64,000 bases of DNA from Gluconacetobacter aggeris (GCF_014174395.1 NZ_JABEQD010000003.1:62001-126000); one strand, 5' to 3'; counted from the stretch's first letter, positions 28,421 to 38,492 are shown. Numbers and translations are program-made. Notes: generated by a model from the sequence alone, not told the origin.

Positions 28421-29383
28421 ATGGCCGCCGCACGCATTGCCGTCATCGGGGCCGGCGCCTGGGGAATCGCGCTGGCCACCCAGGCCGCCCGTGCCGGGGC
28501 ACTGGTACATCTATGGGCCCGCCACCCCGAAACCCTGAGCGACGCCCGCACCCTGCCCCGCCTGCCGCACGTCACGCTGCCCGAGACCATCACCGTGACC
28601 GACGCCATGCCGACCCGGGCCGATGCGGTGCTGCTGGCGGTGCCCATGCAGCATCTGCGCGCCGTATTGGCGCACCTCCCCCCAGCCGGGCCGATGATCG
28701 CCTGCTGCAAGGGCGTGGAACGCGACACGCTGGCATTGCCATTGCAGGTGATCGCGGACCGCTATCCCGACCTGCCGCGCGCGGCGCTCTCCGGCCCCAA
28801 TTTCGCGCATGAAGTCGCACAGGGCCTGCCCACCGCCGCCGTCCTGGCCTGCACCGACCTGACGCTGGCCCGCTCCCTGGCCGATCACCTGACCACGCCG
28901 ACCTTCCGCCTCTATGCCAGTGACGACGCGATCGGCGTACAGGTCGGCGGGGCGGCAAAGAATGTCATCGCCATCGCCGCCGGCGCCACCATCGGCGCGG
29001 GCCTTGGCGAAAACGCCCGGGCCTCGCTGATCACGCGCGGCCTGGCCGAACTGGGCCGGCTGGCGCTGGGGCTGGGCGGCCGCGCCTCCACCCTCTCGGG
29101 CCTGGCGGGCGTCGGCGACCTCATCCTGACCTGCACCGGCCCATCGTCGCGCAATTTCAGCCTGGGCCTGGCACTGGGAAGGGGCGAATCACTGGCCGCG
29201 ATCCTGGGCAGCCGCACCACCGTCGCCGAGGGCGTCGCCACCGCCCCCGCGATCCTCGCCCTGGCCCGCGCCCATGGCATCGCCGTGCCGGTGATCGAGA
29301 CGATGTCGCTGCTGCTGGCCGGCGATATCGGCCTGAACGAAGCCCGCGACCGCCTGCTCAGCCGCCCTGTCGGGATCGAATGA
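28421..29383 (+). CDS. gpsA: NAD(P)+-dependent glycerol-3-phosphate dehydrogenase
   Basis: A 320-residue Rossmann-fold enzyme making sn-glycerol 3-phosphate for phospholipid synthesis. Visible motifs: dinucleotide-binding IAVIGAGAWGIALA, ACCKGVE, LSGPNFAHEVAQGLPTAA, the active-site GGAAKNVIAIAAG with the catalytic Lys, and GLAGVGDLILTCTG. Normal length for the family. Located in the typical tsaD neighbourhood, 4 bp after rlmJ. Confidence 0.96.
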   Translation: MAAARIAVIGAGAWGIALATQAARAGALVHLWARHPETLSDARTLPRLPHVTLPETITVTDAMPTRADAVLLAVPMQHLRAVLAHLPPAGPMIACCKGVERDTLALPLQVIADRYPDLPRAALSGPNFAHEVAQGLPTAAVLACTDLTLARSLADHLTTPTFRLYASDDAIGVQVGGAAKNVIAIAAGATIGAGLGENARASLITRGLAELGRLALGLGGRASTLSGLAGVGDLILTCTGPSSRNFSLGLALGRGESLAAILGSRTTVAEGVATAPAILALARAHGIAVPVIETMSLLLAGDIGLNEARDRLLSRPVGIE

Positions 29384-29404
29384 CCTGGCGGCAGGAGCGA
29401 GCGC

Positions 29405-30151
29405 TCAGCGGCCCGCCCCCGTTCGCTGCGCCGCCATCAACGCCGGCATCATCATGAAAAAACTCACGATCGCCAGCATGGCACAAAACGGTCCGTATCC
29501 GAAAAGACCGGAAATGGAGAAAAACGGGATGCTGATCGCCAGGACCACCATGCTGAAGCTGATCTGGGCATCGTCCGGGTAGAGCCGTTTCTGCGCCAGC
29601 GGCAATGCGCGAAAGGCAAAGCGCCAGAGCAGCCAGGCCGCGAATGACGTGGCGAACGGAAACAGCACCCATACCGACACCCCCAGTCCCCTGGCCAGGA
29701 GCGCCATATCCCCATGGGTCGTCAGCACCCTCAGCGGGGCATAGCTCCAGACATTGAAGGTCGAGAACGCATCGACCCACACCAGCCACCACAAGGCAGC
29801 GGGACGGACCGCGCGCACGATCAGGCGATGACAGAGGAGCGCGGTCCCCCCGTTGGCCAGAAAAGGTCCGGCGGCGGCGATCAGCGCGGCCTGCCAGCCC
29901 TCGCCACTGGCAAGGATCGGCCCATAATCGACATTTTCATCGATCTGCTGCTGAAGCAGGATGTTGTCGATCGAGGCCGTTCCATAGTTCAGGGCGAACG
30001 GGTCCGCCTTCCAGCCCAACAGCCACGCCATGAAGGAATGGGCGTATTCATGCAGGAAGTAATTGAATGCATGCGCAAGCAACATGGACAGGAAGACCGT
30101 ACTCCCGAAACGGAGCGACCGCCCAGCCGTCCGCATAATCGCCCCCGTCAT
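29405..30151 (-). CDS. Putative membrane metalloprotease with HEXXH motif (M50-like)
   Basis: A 248-residue polytopic membrane protein with about five or six hydrophobic segments. The first membrane region carries FLHEYAHSFMAWLLG, with HEYAH at residues 34-38, an HExxH zinc motif placed in a membrane helix as in site-2 proteases. I do not see a clear second M50 signature (NxxPxxxLDG), so protease activity is a guess. ATG at 30151 is preferred because GGGAGAG precedes it by 8 nt. Neighbour of a peptidase M20 gene on the same strand. Confidence 0.6.
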   Translation of the reverse strand: MTGAIMRTAGRSLRFGSTVFLSMLLAHAFNYFLHEYAHSFMAWLLGWKADPFALNYGTASIDNILLQQQIDENVDYGPILASGEGWQAALIAAAGPFLANGGTALLCHRLIVRAVRPAALWWLVWVDAFSTFNVWSYAPLRVLTTHGDMALLARGLGVSVWVLFPFATSFAAWLLWRFAFRALPLAQKRLYPDDAQISFSMVVLAISIPFFSISGLFGYGPFCAMLAIVSFFMMMPALMAAQRTGAGR

Positions 30152-30246
30152 CGGGTCTTCTCTCCCGACGAGTACAGACCATCCACCGCAGGCTGCCGCG
30201 ACGTGGCACGATCCATTGCGGAGCGATCGCGCATATCCGCCCGCCC

Positions 30247-31746
30247 CTAACGCGAAAGATCCGTCACCAGCGTCGCGACGATATCGATGGCAGGCCCCAC
30301 ACTCGCGATGGGCGTCCGCTCGTTCAGCCCATGCATGAACGAATCCGAATTCCTGATGAACAGCGGGCTCACGGCATAGCTCGGCACACCGCGCGACCGA
30401 AACCACATGCTGTCGCTGGCACCCGATCCCAATGCAGGGAAAACGGCCACGTTCGGATAAACGCCATGCACCGCATGTTCGATAGCCCTGACGACATCCG
30501 CACGCATGGGCGAGGCCGGCGTCTCGACCGACCCGGCCGTGACATCCGTGATCGTCATGCCGGGATCGGCCGCCGCCTGCCGAAGCTCGTTCAGGATGTC
30601 CGCCCGCGGATGGCCGGGGAAGATACGGCAATTGACGTTGGCCGTGACCCGTTGCGGCAGCGCATTGAGGGCATGGCCACCGTTGATTTCGGTCACGACG
30701 CAGGTGGTACCGATGCGCCCGACGAAAGACGGATCGGCGGACAGGGTTTCGATGGCATCCTCATTCGTCGGCTCGGCGGCAAAGGCACGCATCGCGGCCC
30801 CGATCGGTGCCGATTCCCACTGCGCCGCCCCCAGGAAATACCCCCTGCTCAGTTCGTTGAGTTCGGGCCGGAAGCGATAATGCTGGATGCGCAGCAGATC
30901 TTCCGCCATCTCGTCGATCGCATTCAGCGGACGCGGCTCGGAGGAATGGCCGCCGGGATTGGTGACGACAAGCTGATAGTCGGCATAGGTCTTCTCGCCG
31001 CCCTCCCAGGCGAAATAATCGGGCTTGCCGGTCTTTTCATCGATGACGCCGTTCGCCCCATCCACATTCAGGACCATTTCGGCACCCGACAGCTTGTCCG
31101 CGATGATGGCACCCGTCGCCATCGTCGTTTCCTCGTCGCCGGAAAATTCGATGACGATCGCACGCCGCGGCTTGTATCCCGCGCGCTTCAACTGGACCAG
31201 CGCCTCGATTGCGATGGCATCATCCAGCTTCATGTCGGTCGCGCCGCGCCCCAGCAGAAAGCCTTTCTCGATTTTCGCCTTGAATGGATCGTGCGTCCAA
31301 TCCTCGGCCTTCGCTTCCACGACGTCCATATGCCCGGAAATCACCAGGGGCTTGAGCGACGGATCGCTTCCCGGCCAACGCGCGATCAGGTAGGCCGTGC
31401 CCTCCGCGGGGGTGATCACGATATCCGACGTGGCAAAGCCGCCCGCGATCAGCGCATCCCGAAACAGTTGCGCCACCTGCGGCGTCTGGTTGCCGGGCCC
31501 CGCGACCGAGCGTAGCGCGATCGCTTTCTCCGCCAATGCCAGAGACGCCGCCACCGCCTGGCGGTCCCCAAAAGAGGCAGACCAGGCCTGGCCCGCTACG
31601 CCGAATGCCAGGGCAACGCCCAATGCCGACCCGAGGAACGCATGTTTTCTTCCAAGCCTGAAAACGCAAGGGGGCGACGCCGCGTCGATTTTCGACGAGA
31701 TGAGGCCATCGCCATTTTCAGACAGGAACATGGTGCGGAGAGACAA
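30247..31746 (-). CDS. Exported M20-family metallopeptidase
   Basis: A 499-residue M20/M25/M40 peptidase. After a hydrophobic export segment (about residues 36-57) come the di-zinc ligands: SGHMDVVEA, GRGATDMKLDD (bridging Asp), EFSGDEETT (catalytic Glu pair) and a C-terminal FIRNSDSFMHGLNE with the last His. A dimerisation lid domain lies between about 240 and 370. It probably trims peptides or N-acyl amino acids in the periplasm. Start codon is TTG at 31746, preceded by AGGA; an ATG five codons later is an alternative. Confidence 0.88.
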   Translation of the reverse strand: MSLRTMFLSENGDGLISSKIDAASPPCVFRLGRKHAFLGSALGVALAFGVAGQAWSASFGDRQAVAASLALAEKAIALRSVAGPGNQTPQVAQLFRDALIAGGFATSDIVITPAEGTAYLIARWPGSDPSLKPLVISGHMDVVEAKAEDWTHDPFKAKIEKGFLLGRGATDMKLDDAIAIEALVQLKRAGYKPRRAIVIEFSGDEETTMATGAIIADKLSGAEMVLNVDGANGVIDEKTGKPDYFAWEGGEKTYADYQLVVTNPGGHSSEPRPLNAIDEMAEDLLRIQHYRFRPELNELSRGYFLGAAQWESAPIGAAMRAFAAEPTNEDAIETLSADPSFVGRIGTTCVVTEINGGHALNALPQRVTANVNCRIFPGHPRADILNELRQAAADPGMTITDVTAGSVETPASPMRADVVRAIEHAVHGVYPNVAVFPALGSGASDSMWFRSRGVPSYAVSPLFIRNSDSFMHGLNERTPIASVGPAIDIVATLVTDLSR

Positions 31747-32046
31747 TGGAATCGATCCTGAAAATTATCACAAAGTAACGATTTCTATAACATGATCGCC
31801 TCGGGTGAAAAGCCACACGTGACAATGGTTTGCAGCCACCCTGGCGCAACAACGGGCATATGAGCCTTCTTTGGACCGGAATCATATCAAATCATCGATA
31901 TTTCCAGTCTTCTCGCGCCATTTGCAGTTGCATCGCCTTGCCCGTCACGACGACGGCACCAGCAGGGTCCATAACGGGCGGACATTCATATCAGAACGAA
32001 AATACCGTCAGATAACGGGCACTTTCTCCAACGACATCCCACACGG
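31747..32046. other. Intergenic region, no gene seen
   Basis: 300 bp between two genes transcribed in the same (minus) direction. It holds the upstream region of the M20 peptidase gene and the 3' side of the nucleoside transporter gene. No convincing coding frame, tRNA or strong hairpin was noticed. Confidence 0.5.
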
Positions 32047-33288
32047 CTAACCGATGAACATGCCCGCGATGGTGGCACTGGCGAAATTCGACAGCGACCC
32101 GGCGAACACCGCACGCAGCCCCATGCTCGCGACCTCTCCCCGTCGCGCGGGGGCGATGCTGCCGAACCCGGCAATCAGGATGCCGACCGATGACAGATTG
32201 GCGAACCCGCACAGGGCGAAAGAGGCAATCGCCAGCGCGCGCGGATCGAGCGTCGCATCATGAAAATGCGGCGCCAGAGCGACATAGGCCACGAACTCGT
32301 TGAAGACGAGCTTCTGTCCCATGATCGCGCCGACCACGCCGCTTTCATGCCACGGCACCCCGATCAGCCATGCCAACGGGGCGAAGATCACGCCGAAGAT
32401 CGTCTCCAGCGACAGGTTGCCCACCCCCAGCCAGCCACCCAGCCCATGGATCAGCCCGTTGGCCAGCGCGATCAGCCCGATAAAGGCGATCAACATCCCA
32501 CCGACCGCAACCGCAACGCCGACACCGCTGGCGGTGCCGATGGCGATAGCCTCGAAGACATTGACCGGATGCTCATGGCCGAATTCCAGGTCGAGGCCCG
32601 AGATTCGCGTCCCTTCGCGCGACGGCATCAGGATCTTGGCGAACAGCAGCCCGCCCGGAATCGCCATCACCGACGCCGCCAGCAGATAATCCATCGGCAC
32701 GCCCAGCCCGGCATACCCCACCAGCACCGAGCCAGCGACCGAGGCTGTGCCGCTGGACATGACGGCGAACAGTTCCTCCCGCGTCAGAAGCGGCACATAG
32801 GGGCGCAGCGCCACCGGCATCTCGCTCTGGCCGAGAAAGATCGTCGTGACGGCCGAGAAGGATTCGATCATCGAGGTGCCCAGCACCCGCCGCACCAGCC
32901 CGCCCAGCAGCCGCGCGAGCCGCTGCATGATCCGATAATAATACAGGATCGCGATCAGGGCCGATATATAGGCAATCTGCGGTAGAATCCGCAGCGCGAA
33001 AATGAAGCCGCCATCGGGAAACAGCGCATCCATGCGCGGGCCGACCAGAGGCCCGAACAGGAAGGCACTTCCCTGCGCGCCATACCCCAGCACGGTATCG
33101 ACGGCGCCGGAAATCGCGTGCAGCGCCACCCGCCCCGGCGGCACGAACAGGACCAGCCCCCCCAGCGCCACCTGCATCGCCACCGCCGCCAGTATGATGC
33201 GGGGGCGGATACCCCGCCGGTCCGCCGAAAACGCCACCGCCAGTGCAATCAGGCAGGCCAGCCCGAGAATGCCATGCAGGACCGCCAT
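32047..33288 (-). CDS. NupC/CNT-family concentrative nucleoside transporter
   Basis: A 413-residue inner-membrane transporter. CNT-family stretches are present: FIFALRILPQIAYISALIAILYY, TTIFLGQSEMPVALRPYVP, ELFAVMSSGTASVAGSVLVGYA and KLVFNEFVAYVAL followed by FALCGFANLSSVGI. These contain the Gln/Glu and Asn/Ser residues that bind nucleoside and sodium or protons in homologues. ATG at 33288 was preferred over the longer frame because it gives the normal first helix and has GGTGG just upstream. No nucleoside catabolic gene is adjacent. Confidence 0.92.
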   Translation of the reverse strand: MAVLHGILGLACLIALAVAFSADRRGIRPRIILAAVAMQVALGGLVLFVPPGRVALHAISGAVDTVLGYGAQGSAFLFGPLVGPRMDALFPDGGFIFALRILPQIAYISALIAILYYYRIMQRLARLLGGLVRRVLGTSMIESFSAVTTIFLGQSEMPVALRPYVPLLTREELFAVMSSGTASVAGSVLVGYAGLGVPMDYLLAASVMAIPGGLLFAKILMPSREGTRISGLDLEFGHEHPVNVFEAIAIGTASGVGVAVAVGGMLIAFIGLIALANGLIHGLGGWLGVGNLSLETIFGVIFAPLAWLIGVPWHESGVVGAIMGQKLVFNEFVAYVALAPHFHDATLDPRALAIASFALCGFANLSSVGILIAGFGSIAPARRGEVASMGLRAVFAGSLSNFASATIAGMFIG

Positions 33289-33457
33289 TCCACCCCACCA
33301 ATCCACATCGTAACGGCACAAAACCGCAACGACACTGTGCCCTGCGCGATGTGCTGTCCAGAGTGACGGATCGCGCCGGGCGTTCCCACTCGTGCGGCGA
33401 GGGAAACTGCTCTAGGCTCCAGCCCGTTATAGACCGCAACAGACCGAATCGGCTCCC

Positions 33458-33943
33458 ATGACGACCGCGTACGACTTTACCCTCCCGGCCCTGGAAGGCG
33501 GCACGATCGACCTCGGCGCCTTGCGGGGCAAACCGGTGCTGATCGTGAATACCGCGTCGAAATGCGGCTTCACCCCCCAGTTCGAGGGCCTGCAGGCGCT
33601 CTGGTCGTTCTATCGCGGCAGCGGCCTGACGGTGATCGGCGTACCGTCGAACGATTTCGGCAACCAGGAACCCGGCTCCGCCGAGCAGATCGCCACCTTC
33701 TGCGCCCGCAATTACAGCGTCACCTTTCCCATGGCCACGCGCAGCCACGTCCGCGGTGCCGAGGCGATTCCACTCTTCCGCTGGCTGGGGCAGCAGGGCG
33801 GCCTGCTCGCCCGCCCGCGCTGGAATTTCTACAAATACCTGATCGGCCGCGACGGCGCGCTGGCCGACTGGTTCGTCAGCCTCACCTCGCCCGAATCCCG
33901 GCGCATGCGCCTGGCCATCGAACGCACGATCCTGGATCACTGA
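33458..33943 (+). CDS. Glutathione peroxidase family protein (Cys type)
   Basis: A 161-residue thioredoxin-fold peroxidase. The active-site block NTASKCGFTPQFEGLQ has Cys36 in place of selenocysteine; FGNQEPG (catalytic Gln) and RWNFYKYLIGRDG (catalytic Trp and Asn) complete the site. It reduces hydroperoxides, in bacteria often with thioredoxin. No signal peptide, so it acts in the cytoplasm. Complete and of normal length. It stands between a nucleoside transporter and murJ without operon-like linkage. Confidence 0.94.
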   Translation: MTTAYDFTLPALEGGTIDLGALRGKPVLIVNTASKCGFTPQFEGLQALWSFYRGSGLTVIGVPSNDFGNQEPGSAEQIATFCARNYSVTFPMATRSHVRGAEAIPLFRWLGQQGGLLARPRWNFYKYLIGRDGALADWFVSLTSPESRRMRLAIERTILDH

Positions 33944-34025
33944 CCCCTCCCTTCGCCGCCCGAATCAAGCTGGGCCGGATGAATAGGGTCGTGCAGTATG
34001 CGCGCGGCAAGGCAGGAGGTCCCAT

Positions 34026-35594
34026 TTGCTCAGAGGTTTTCTTACGGTCGGCGGCTGGACGATGCTCAGCCGTGTGCTGGGTCTGGTGCGCGATCAGCTG
34101 CTGGCGGCCTTCCTGGGGGCCGGGCCGATCCAGGATGCCTATCAGGTGGCCTTCCGCCTGCCGAACATGTTCCGCCAGCTCTTCGGCGAAGGCGCGCTGA
34201 ACACCGCCTTCGTGCCGCTCTTTTCCGCCATGCTCACGACCGACGGCACCGAAAAGGCCCGCCGCTTCGCCAGCGAGACCTTCAGCGTCCTGCTGACCTG
34301 GCTGACGCTGATCGCGGTACTGGGCGAGATCTTCATGCCGCAGGTCGTCAGCGTGATCGCCGCCGGCTTCCCCATGGATGGCGACCGCTACCACATGGCG
34401 GTCACGCTCAGCCGCATCACCTTTCCCTATCTGGTACTGATCTGCGCGGCAGCACTCGTGTCGGGCGTGCTGAACGGCCTGCACCGGTTCGGCGTGGCGG
34501 CGGCGGCCTATGTGTCCTTCAATGTCGTCGGCATCGCGGCGATCCTCCTGCTGCCGCCGCTGACCGGCGATGTCGGAAAGGCGGCCGCCTGGGGCGTCAC
34601 CGCATCGGGCGTCGCCCAATTGGGGCTGCTGCTGCTGGCGGTCCGGCGTGCCGGCTTCCGCCTGATGCTGATGCCGCCACGCCTGACGGCGCGCATCCAC
34701 ACCCTGATCCGGCGCATGGCGATCGGCTGCCTGGGCAGCGGCATCAGCCAGATCAACCTCCTGGTCGATACCGTCATCGCCTCGTACCTGCCGGCCGGTA
34801 GCGTGTCGTTCATCTATTTCGCCGACCGGATCAACCAGTTGCCGCTGGGCGTGCTGGGGGCTGCGGCCGGCACCACCCTCCTGCCGGTCCTCAGCCGCCA
34901 CGTGGCGGCCAAGGACCATGATGGTGCCCACAGTGCGCAGAACCGGGCGATCGACTATGCCATGGTCCTGACCCTGCCGGCCGCGCTGGGCATGATCGTG
35001 CTGGCCCACCCGATCATCGCCACGCTGTTCCAGCACGGCGCCTTCACCCCGCGCGACGCCATGCTGTCGGCGCAGTCGCTGCGCGCCTTCGCCATCGGCC
35101 TGCCCGCCTTCGTGCTGATCAAGGTCCTGGCCCCGGGCTTTTTCGCCAGGGGCGACACGGCGACACCGGTGCGGATCGGCCTGTTCACGCTTACCCTGAA
35201 TTTCATCCTGAACCTGCTGCTGATGCATCCGCTGCTCCATGCCGGGCCGCCCCTGGCCAGCAGCCTGGCGGCGATCGTCAATGTGGCAACGCTCGGCTTC
35301 GTGCTGCGCCGCCGGGGCCTCCTGCACATCGCCCCCGCCACGCTGTCGCGGGTCGCCCGGATGATGCTCGCGGCACTGGGCATGGCAGCGGTGCTGCTGA
35401 TGCTGAACCTGACCGTCCTCGGCCCCCTGGCCGTCCGCCACGGCCCCTTGCGGATCGTGGCGCTGATGCTCCTGGTCACCTCCGGCATGCTGGCCTACGG
35501 CGTCGGGCTGCACCTGCTCGGCGTGATGGAACTCCGCGCGGCCGGGACGATGCTGCGCGCCCGGCTGGCCCGGCGGCGCGGCAGCGCGGCCTGA
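34026..35594 (+). CDS. murJ: Lipid II flippase MurJ
   Basis: A 522-residue MOP-superfamily protein with about 14 membrane helices that moves lipid II to the periplasmic face. N-terminal FLTVGGWTMLSRVLGLVRDQLLAAFLG and FRLPNMFRQLFGEGALNTAFVPLFS are highly characteristic. A TTG at 34026 is the start: AGGAGGT ends 5 nt before it and no closer ATG restores the conserved N-terminus. Followed 62 bp later by mutS on the same strand. Confidence 0.95.
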   Translation: MLRGFLTVGGWTMLSRVLGLVRDQLLAAFLGAGPIQDAYQVAFRLPNMFRQLFGEGALNTAFVPLFSAMLTTDGTEKARRFASETFSVLLTWLTLIAVLGEIFMPQVVSVIAAGFPMDGDRYHMAVTLSRITFPYLVLICAAALVSGVLNGLHRFGVAAAAYVSFNVVGIAAILLLPPLTGDVGKAAAWGVTASGVAQLGLLLLAVRRAGFRLMLMPPRLTARIHTLIRRMAIGCLGSGISQINLLVDTVIASYLPAGSVSFIYFADRINQLPLGVLGAAAGTTLLPVLSRHVAAKDHDGAHSAQNRAIDYAMVLTLPAALGMIVLAHPIIATLFQHGAFTPRDAMLSAQSLRAFAIGLPAFVLIKVLAPGFFARGDTATPVRIGLFTLTLNFILNLLLMHPLLHAGPPLASSLAAIVNVATLGFVLRRRGLLHIAPATLSRVARMMLAALGMAAVLLMLNLTVLGPLAVRHGPLRIVALMLLVTSGMLAYGVGLHLLGVMELRAAGTMLRARLARRRGSAA

Positions 35595-35656
35595 GCGGCC
35601 ATGACGCCGCATTTCCCGGCTGGCACATCGGCATCCGGGCCTGTACACAGACCCGC

Positions 35657-38311
35657 ATGACGCTCCCTTCCCCGGACGGCGCCACCCCGGCCATGGCGCA
35701 ATGGTTTTCCCTGAAAGCCGAACATCCCGAAGCCCTGCTGTTCTTCCGCATGGGCGATTTCTACGAAATGTTCTTCTCCGACGCCGAAGCGGCGGCCGGC
35801 GCGCTGGACATTTCGCTGACAACGCGCGGCACGCACGGCGACATGCCGATCCCGATGTGCGGCGTGCCGGTGGCGGCCGCCTCGGCCTATCTGGCGCGGC
35901 TGATCCGCCGGGGCTTCCGCGTCGCGGTGGCCGAGCAGACCGAACCGCCGCGCAAACCCGGCAAGGGTGTTCCCAAGGGGCCATTGGCCCGCGCGGTGGT
36001 ACGCCTGGTCACCCCCGGCACCCTGACCGAGGACGAGCTTCTGGAAGCCGGCCGGCAGAACCTGCTGGTGGCGGTGGCGGCCGGTGCGGGCCGTGCCCCG
36101 GCCAGCCGGAACTGGGGCGTCTCCTGGATCGACATCTCGACCGGCGCGTTCGAAACCGCATCCGTCCCGCCCGACGGGCTGATGGACCTGCTGGGCCGCC
36201 TCGATCCGGCTGAAATCCTGGCCGCCGGCGACGTCGACCTGGGCGATTTCGATGCCAGGCGCGCGCCGGAAGCCACCACGCCGGCCGCCGCAACGGCACG
36301 CCGCCGGGTGGCCGAGACCTTCGCGGTCGCCAGCCTCGACGCCTTCGGCACCTTCTCGGACGAGGAGGCCGTCGCTGCCGCGATGGCGCTGGATTACGTC
36401 CGGCGCAGCCAGGCCGGACAGATGCCGCGCCTGGCACACCCGCACGCCCATGAAAATGGCGGCATCCTAGGCCTGGACCCGGCCACCCGCGCCAGCCTGG
36501 ACCTGCTGCGCACCCGCGACGGCACCACCGAACATACATTGCTGGCCAGCGTCAGCCGCACCGTCACCGCACCCGGCAGCCGCCTGCTGGCGGAATGGAT
36601 CGCCGCCCCCCTCACCCGTAGCGCACCGATCGCCGCCCGTCAGGACGGATGGTCGTGGCTGATCGAGGAAGGCGGCGTCCGCACCGCGCTGCGCCAGGGG
36701 CTGCGGGGCACGCCCGACATCGCCCGCGCGCTGGCCCGCCTGTCATTGGGCCGGGGCCTGCCGCGCGACGCGGCGGCGGTACGCGACGGGCTGTCCATCG
36801 CCCGGCGCATTGCCGCGTCCCTGGCCGATGGCCGCGCGACGCCCCCCGCCCTGATCGCCGATGCCATGGGCCATCTGGGCGGCGGCACGGCGCTGGAGGA
36901 CCGGCTGAAGCAGGCACTGGCGGAATCCCTGCCCGCCCGCGTCGAGGATGGCGGCGTGATCGCCCCCGGCTTCGATCCCGAACTGGACGCCGAGCGCGGC
37001 CTGCGCGACGACAGCCGGCGGATCATCGCCGGCTTGCAGAACGACTACGCGCAGCAATTCGGGGTCGCCAGCCTCAAGATCCGCCACCACGCCCAGCTTG
37101 GCTACGTCATCGAAATCCCGACCGCCGCCGCCACGCGCGTGCGCGATCGCACCGACCTGATCCTGCGCCAGGGCACGGCCAGCGCCGCGCGCTTTTCGAC
37201 CGACGAACTGATCAGCCTGGACCGCCGCATCGCCGAGGCCGGAGAACGGGCGAGCGCGCGGGAACGCGGCATCTTCGCCGCCCTGGTGCGCGACATCCTG
37301 GCCGAACCGGCGGTGCCGGCCATCGCTCACGCGCTGGCGGTGCTGGACGTGCTGCAATCCTGCGCCGATCTGGCGGCCGGCGGCCTGTGGTGCCGGCCCG
37401 AGGTCACCGACGATGCCGCCTTCACCCTGACCGGCTGCCGCCATCCGGTGGTCGAGGCCGCGCTGCCGCGCAGCGAGCGCTTCACCCCGAACGACTGCAT
37501 GCTGGAACCCGCCCAGCGCGTCATGCTGCTCACGGGGCCGAACATGGCCGGCAAATCGACCTTCCTGCGCCAGGGCGCGCTGGCCGTGATCCTGGCCCAG
37601 GCCGGGTTGCCGGTGCCGGCCAAGGCCGCGCGGATCGGCATCGTCGACCGGCTGTTCTCGCGCGTCGGCGCATCGGACGACCTCGCACGCGGCCGCTCGA
37701 CCTTCATGGTCGAAATGACCGAGACCGCGGCGATCCTGAATCAGGCCGGCCCACGCTCGCTGGTGGTGGTGGACGAAATCGGCCGCGGCACCGCGACGCT
37801 GGACGGCCTGGCGATCGCCTGGGCGGTGCTGGAAGCCATGCATTCCACGTTGCGGTGCCGCTCGATTTTCGCAACGCACTTCCACGAACTGGCCGAACTG
37901 GCCGAAAGCCTCCCCCGCCTCTCCCCCCACACCATGAGCGTGCGCGAATGGAAGGGCCAGGTGGTGTTCCAGCACGAGGTCGTTCCGGGTTCGGCACGCC
38001 GAAGCTGGGGCGTGCATGTGGCCCGGCTGGCAGGCGTGCCGGAGCCGGTTGTCCGCCGCGCAGCCAGGCTTCTGGCCGGTCTGGAAAAGGAACGCGCGGT
38101 CGGCGCCCGGCCGCTGCCGCTCTTCTCCTCCACCGATGCGCCGGCAACGCCCGAACCGGTCGATGCGGTCGAGCCCGGCGTGCCGGAAGCGGTGCGCCGG
38201 ATGCTCGAACAGCTCGATCCGGATGCCTTGACGCCGCGCGGCGCGCTGGACATGGTCTACGCCCTCAAGAAACTGATGCTTGAAGAATCGCGGCATCTGG
38301 ACCACGGATAG
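35657..38311 (+). CDS. mutS: DNA mismatch repair protein MutS
   Basis: An 884-residue mismatch-recognition ATPase. The N-terminal mismatch-binding domain has the FRMGDFYEMFFSDAE motif with the Phe-x-Glu mismatch wedge; connector, core and clamp domains follow, then the C-terminal ATPase with Walker A GPNMAGKST, Walker B region LVVVDEIGRGT and the signature-like ATHFHELAEL. Complete. The stop codon lies within the first copy of an 11-bp tandem duplication. Confidence 0.97.
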   Translation: MTLPSPDGATPAMAQWFSLKAEHPEALLFFRMGDFYEMFFSDAEAAAGALDISLTTRGTHGDMPIPMCGVPVAAASAYLARLIRRGFRVAVAEQTEPPRKPGKGVPKGPLARAVVRLVTPGTLTEDELLEAGRQNLLVAVAAGAGRAPASRNWGVSWIDISTGAFETASVPPDGLMDLLGRLDPAEILAAGDVDLGDFDARRAPEATTPAAATARRRVAETFAVASLDAFGTFSDEEAVAAAMALDYVRRSQAGQMPRLAHPHAHENGGILGLDPATRASLDLLRTRDGTTEHTLLASVSRTVTAPGSRLLAEWIAAPLTRSAPIAARQDGWSWLIEEGGVRTALRQGLRGTPDIARALARLSLGRGLPRDAAAVRDGLSIARRIAASLADGRATPPALIADAMGHLGGGTALEDRLKQALAESLPARVEDGGVIAPGFDPELDAERGLRDDSRRIIAGLQNDYAQQFGVASLKIRHHAQLGYVIEIPTAAATRVRDRTDLILRQGTASAARFSTDELISLDRRIAEAGERASARERGIFAALVRDILAEPAVPAIAHALAVLDVLQSCADLAAGGLWCRPEVTDDAAFTLTGCRHPVVEAALPRSERFTPNDCMLEPAQRVMLLTGPNMAGKSTFLRQGALAVILAQAGLPVPAKAARIGIVDRLFSRVGASDDLARGRSTFMVEMTETAAILNQAGPRSLVVVDEIGRGTATLDGLAIAWAVLEAMHSTLRCRSIFATHFHELAELAESLPRLSPHTMSVREWKGQVVFQHEVVPGSARRSWGVHVARLAGVPEPVVRRAARLLAGLEKERAVGARPLPLFSSTDAPATPEPVDAVEPGVPEAVRRMLEQLDPDALTPRGALDMVYALKKLMLEESRHLDHG

Positions 38312-38324
38312 AACACGGATAGAA
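38303..38324. repeat. 11-bp tandem duplication across the mutS stop codon
   Basis: Two exact, adjacent copies of CACGGATAGAA. The first copy contains the mutS TAG stop, the second lies just outside. It directly precedes the left end of the TIR element. Confidence 0.8.
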
Positions 38325-38329
38325 CAGGA

Positions 38330-38492
38330 AGAGGCTGCTTCAAAAGCGTCGATGGTGAGCGGAAGCGCGGCTTGCCGCGCGTCAGGCGGTTGTTTTCGAG
38401 CATCGGAGCGGAGCGGCCTTGATCGCTGCCCGCCGCGACGCACGGAAAACCGCCATCAGGCCGCCGCAATCGGGGCTTTTGAAGCAGCTTCT
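38330..38492. mobile_element. 163-bp element with 18-bp terminal inverted repeats (MITE-like)
   Basis: Left end AGAGGCTGCTTCAAAAGC (38330-38347) and right end 38475-38492 are inverted copies with one mismatch. The 127-bp interior codes for no plausible protein and includes a 27-bp segment (38397-38423) that recurs exactly, inverted, at 49577-49603. It sits in the mutS-glnD gap. The open frame of glnD runs upstream through the element without a stop. No target-site duplication is obvious. Non-autonomous mobile element is the best description but is inferred. Confidence 0.65.

Noticed and set aside
33882..35984. 700-codon minus-strand frame opposite murJ and the start of mutS
   Set aside because: It overlaps two certain genes and has no recognisable domain.
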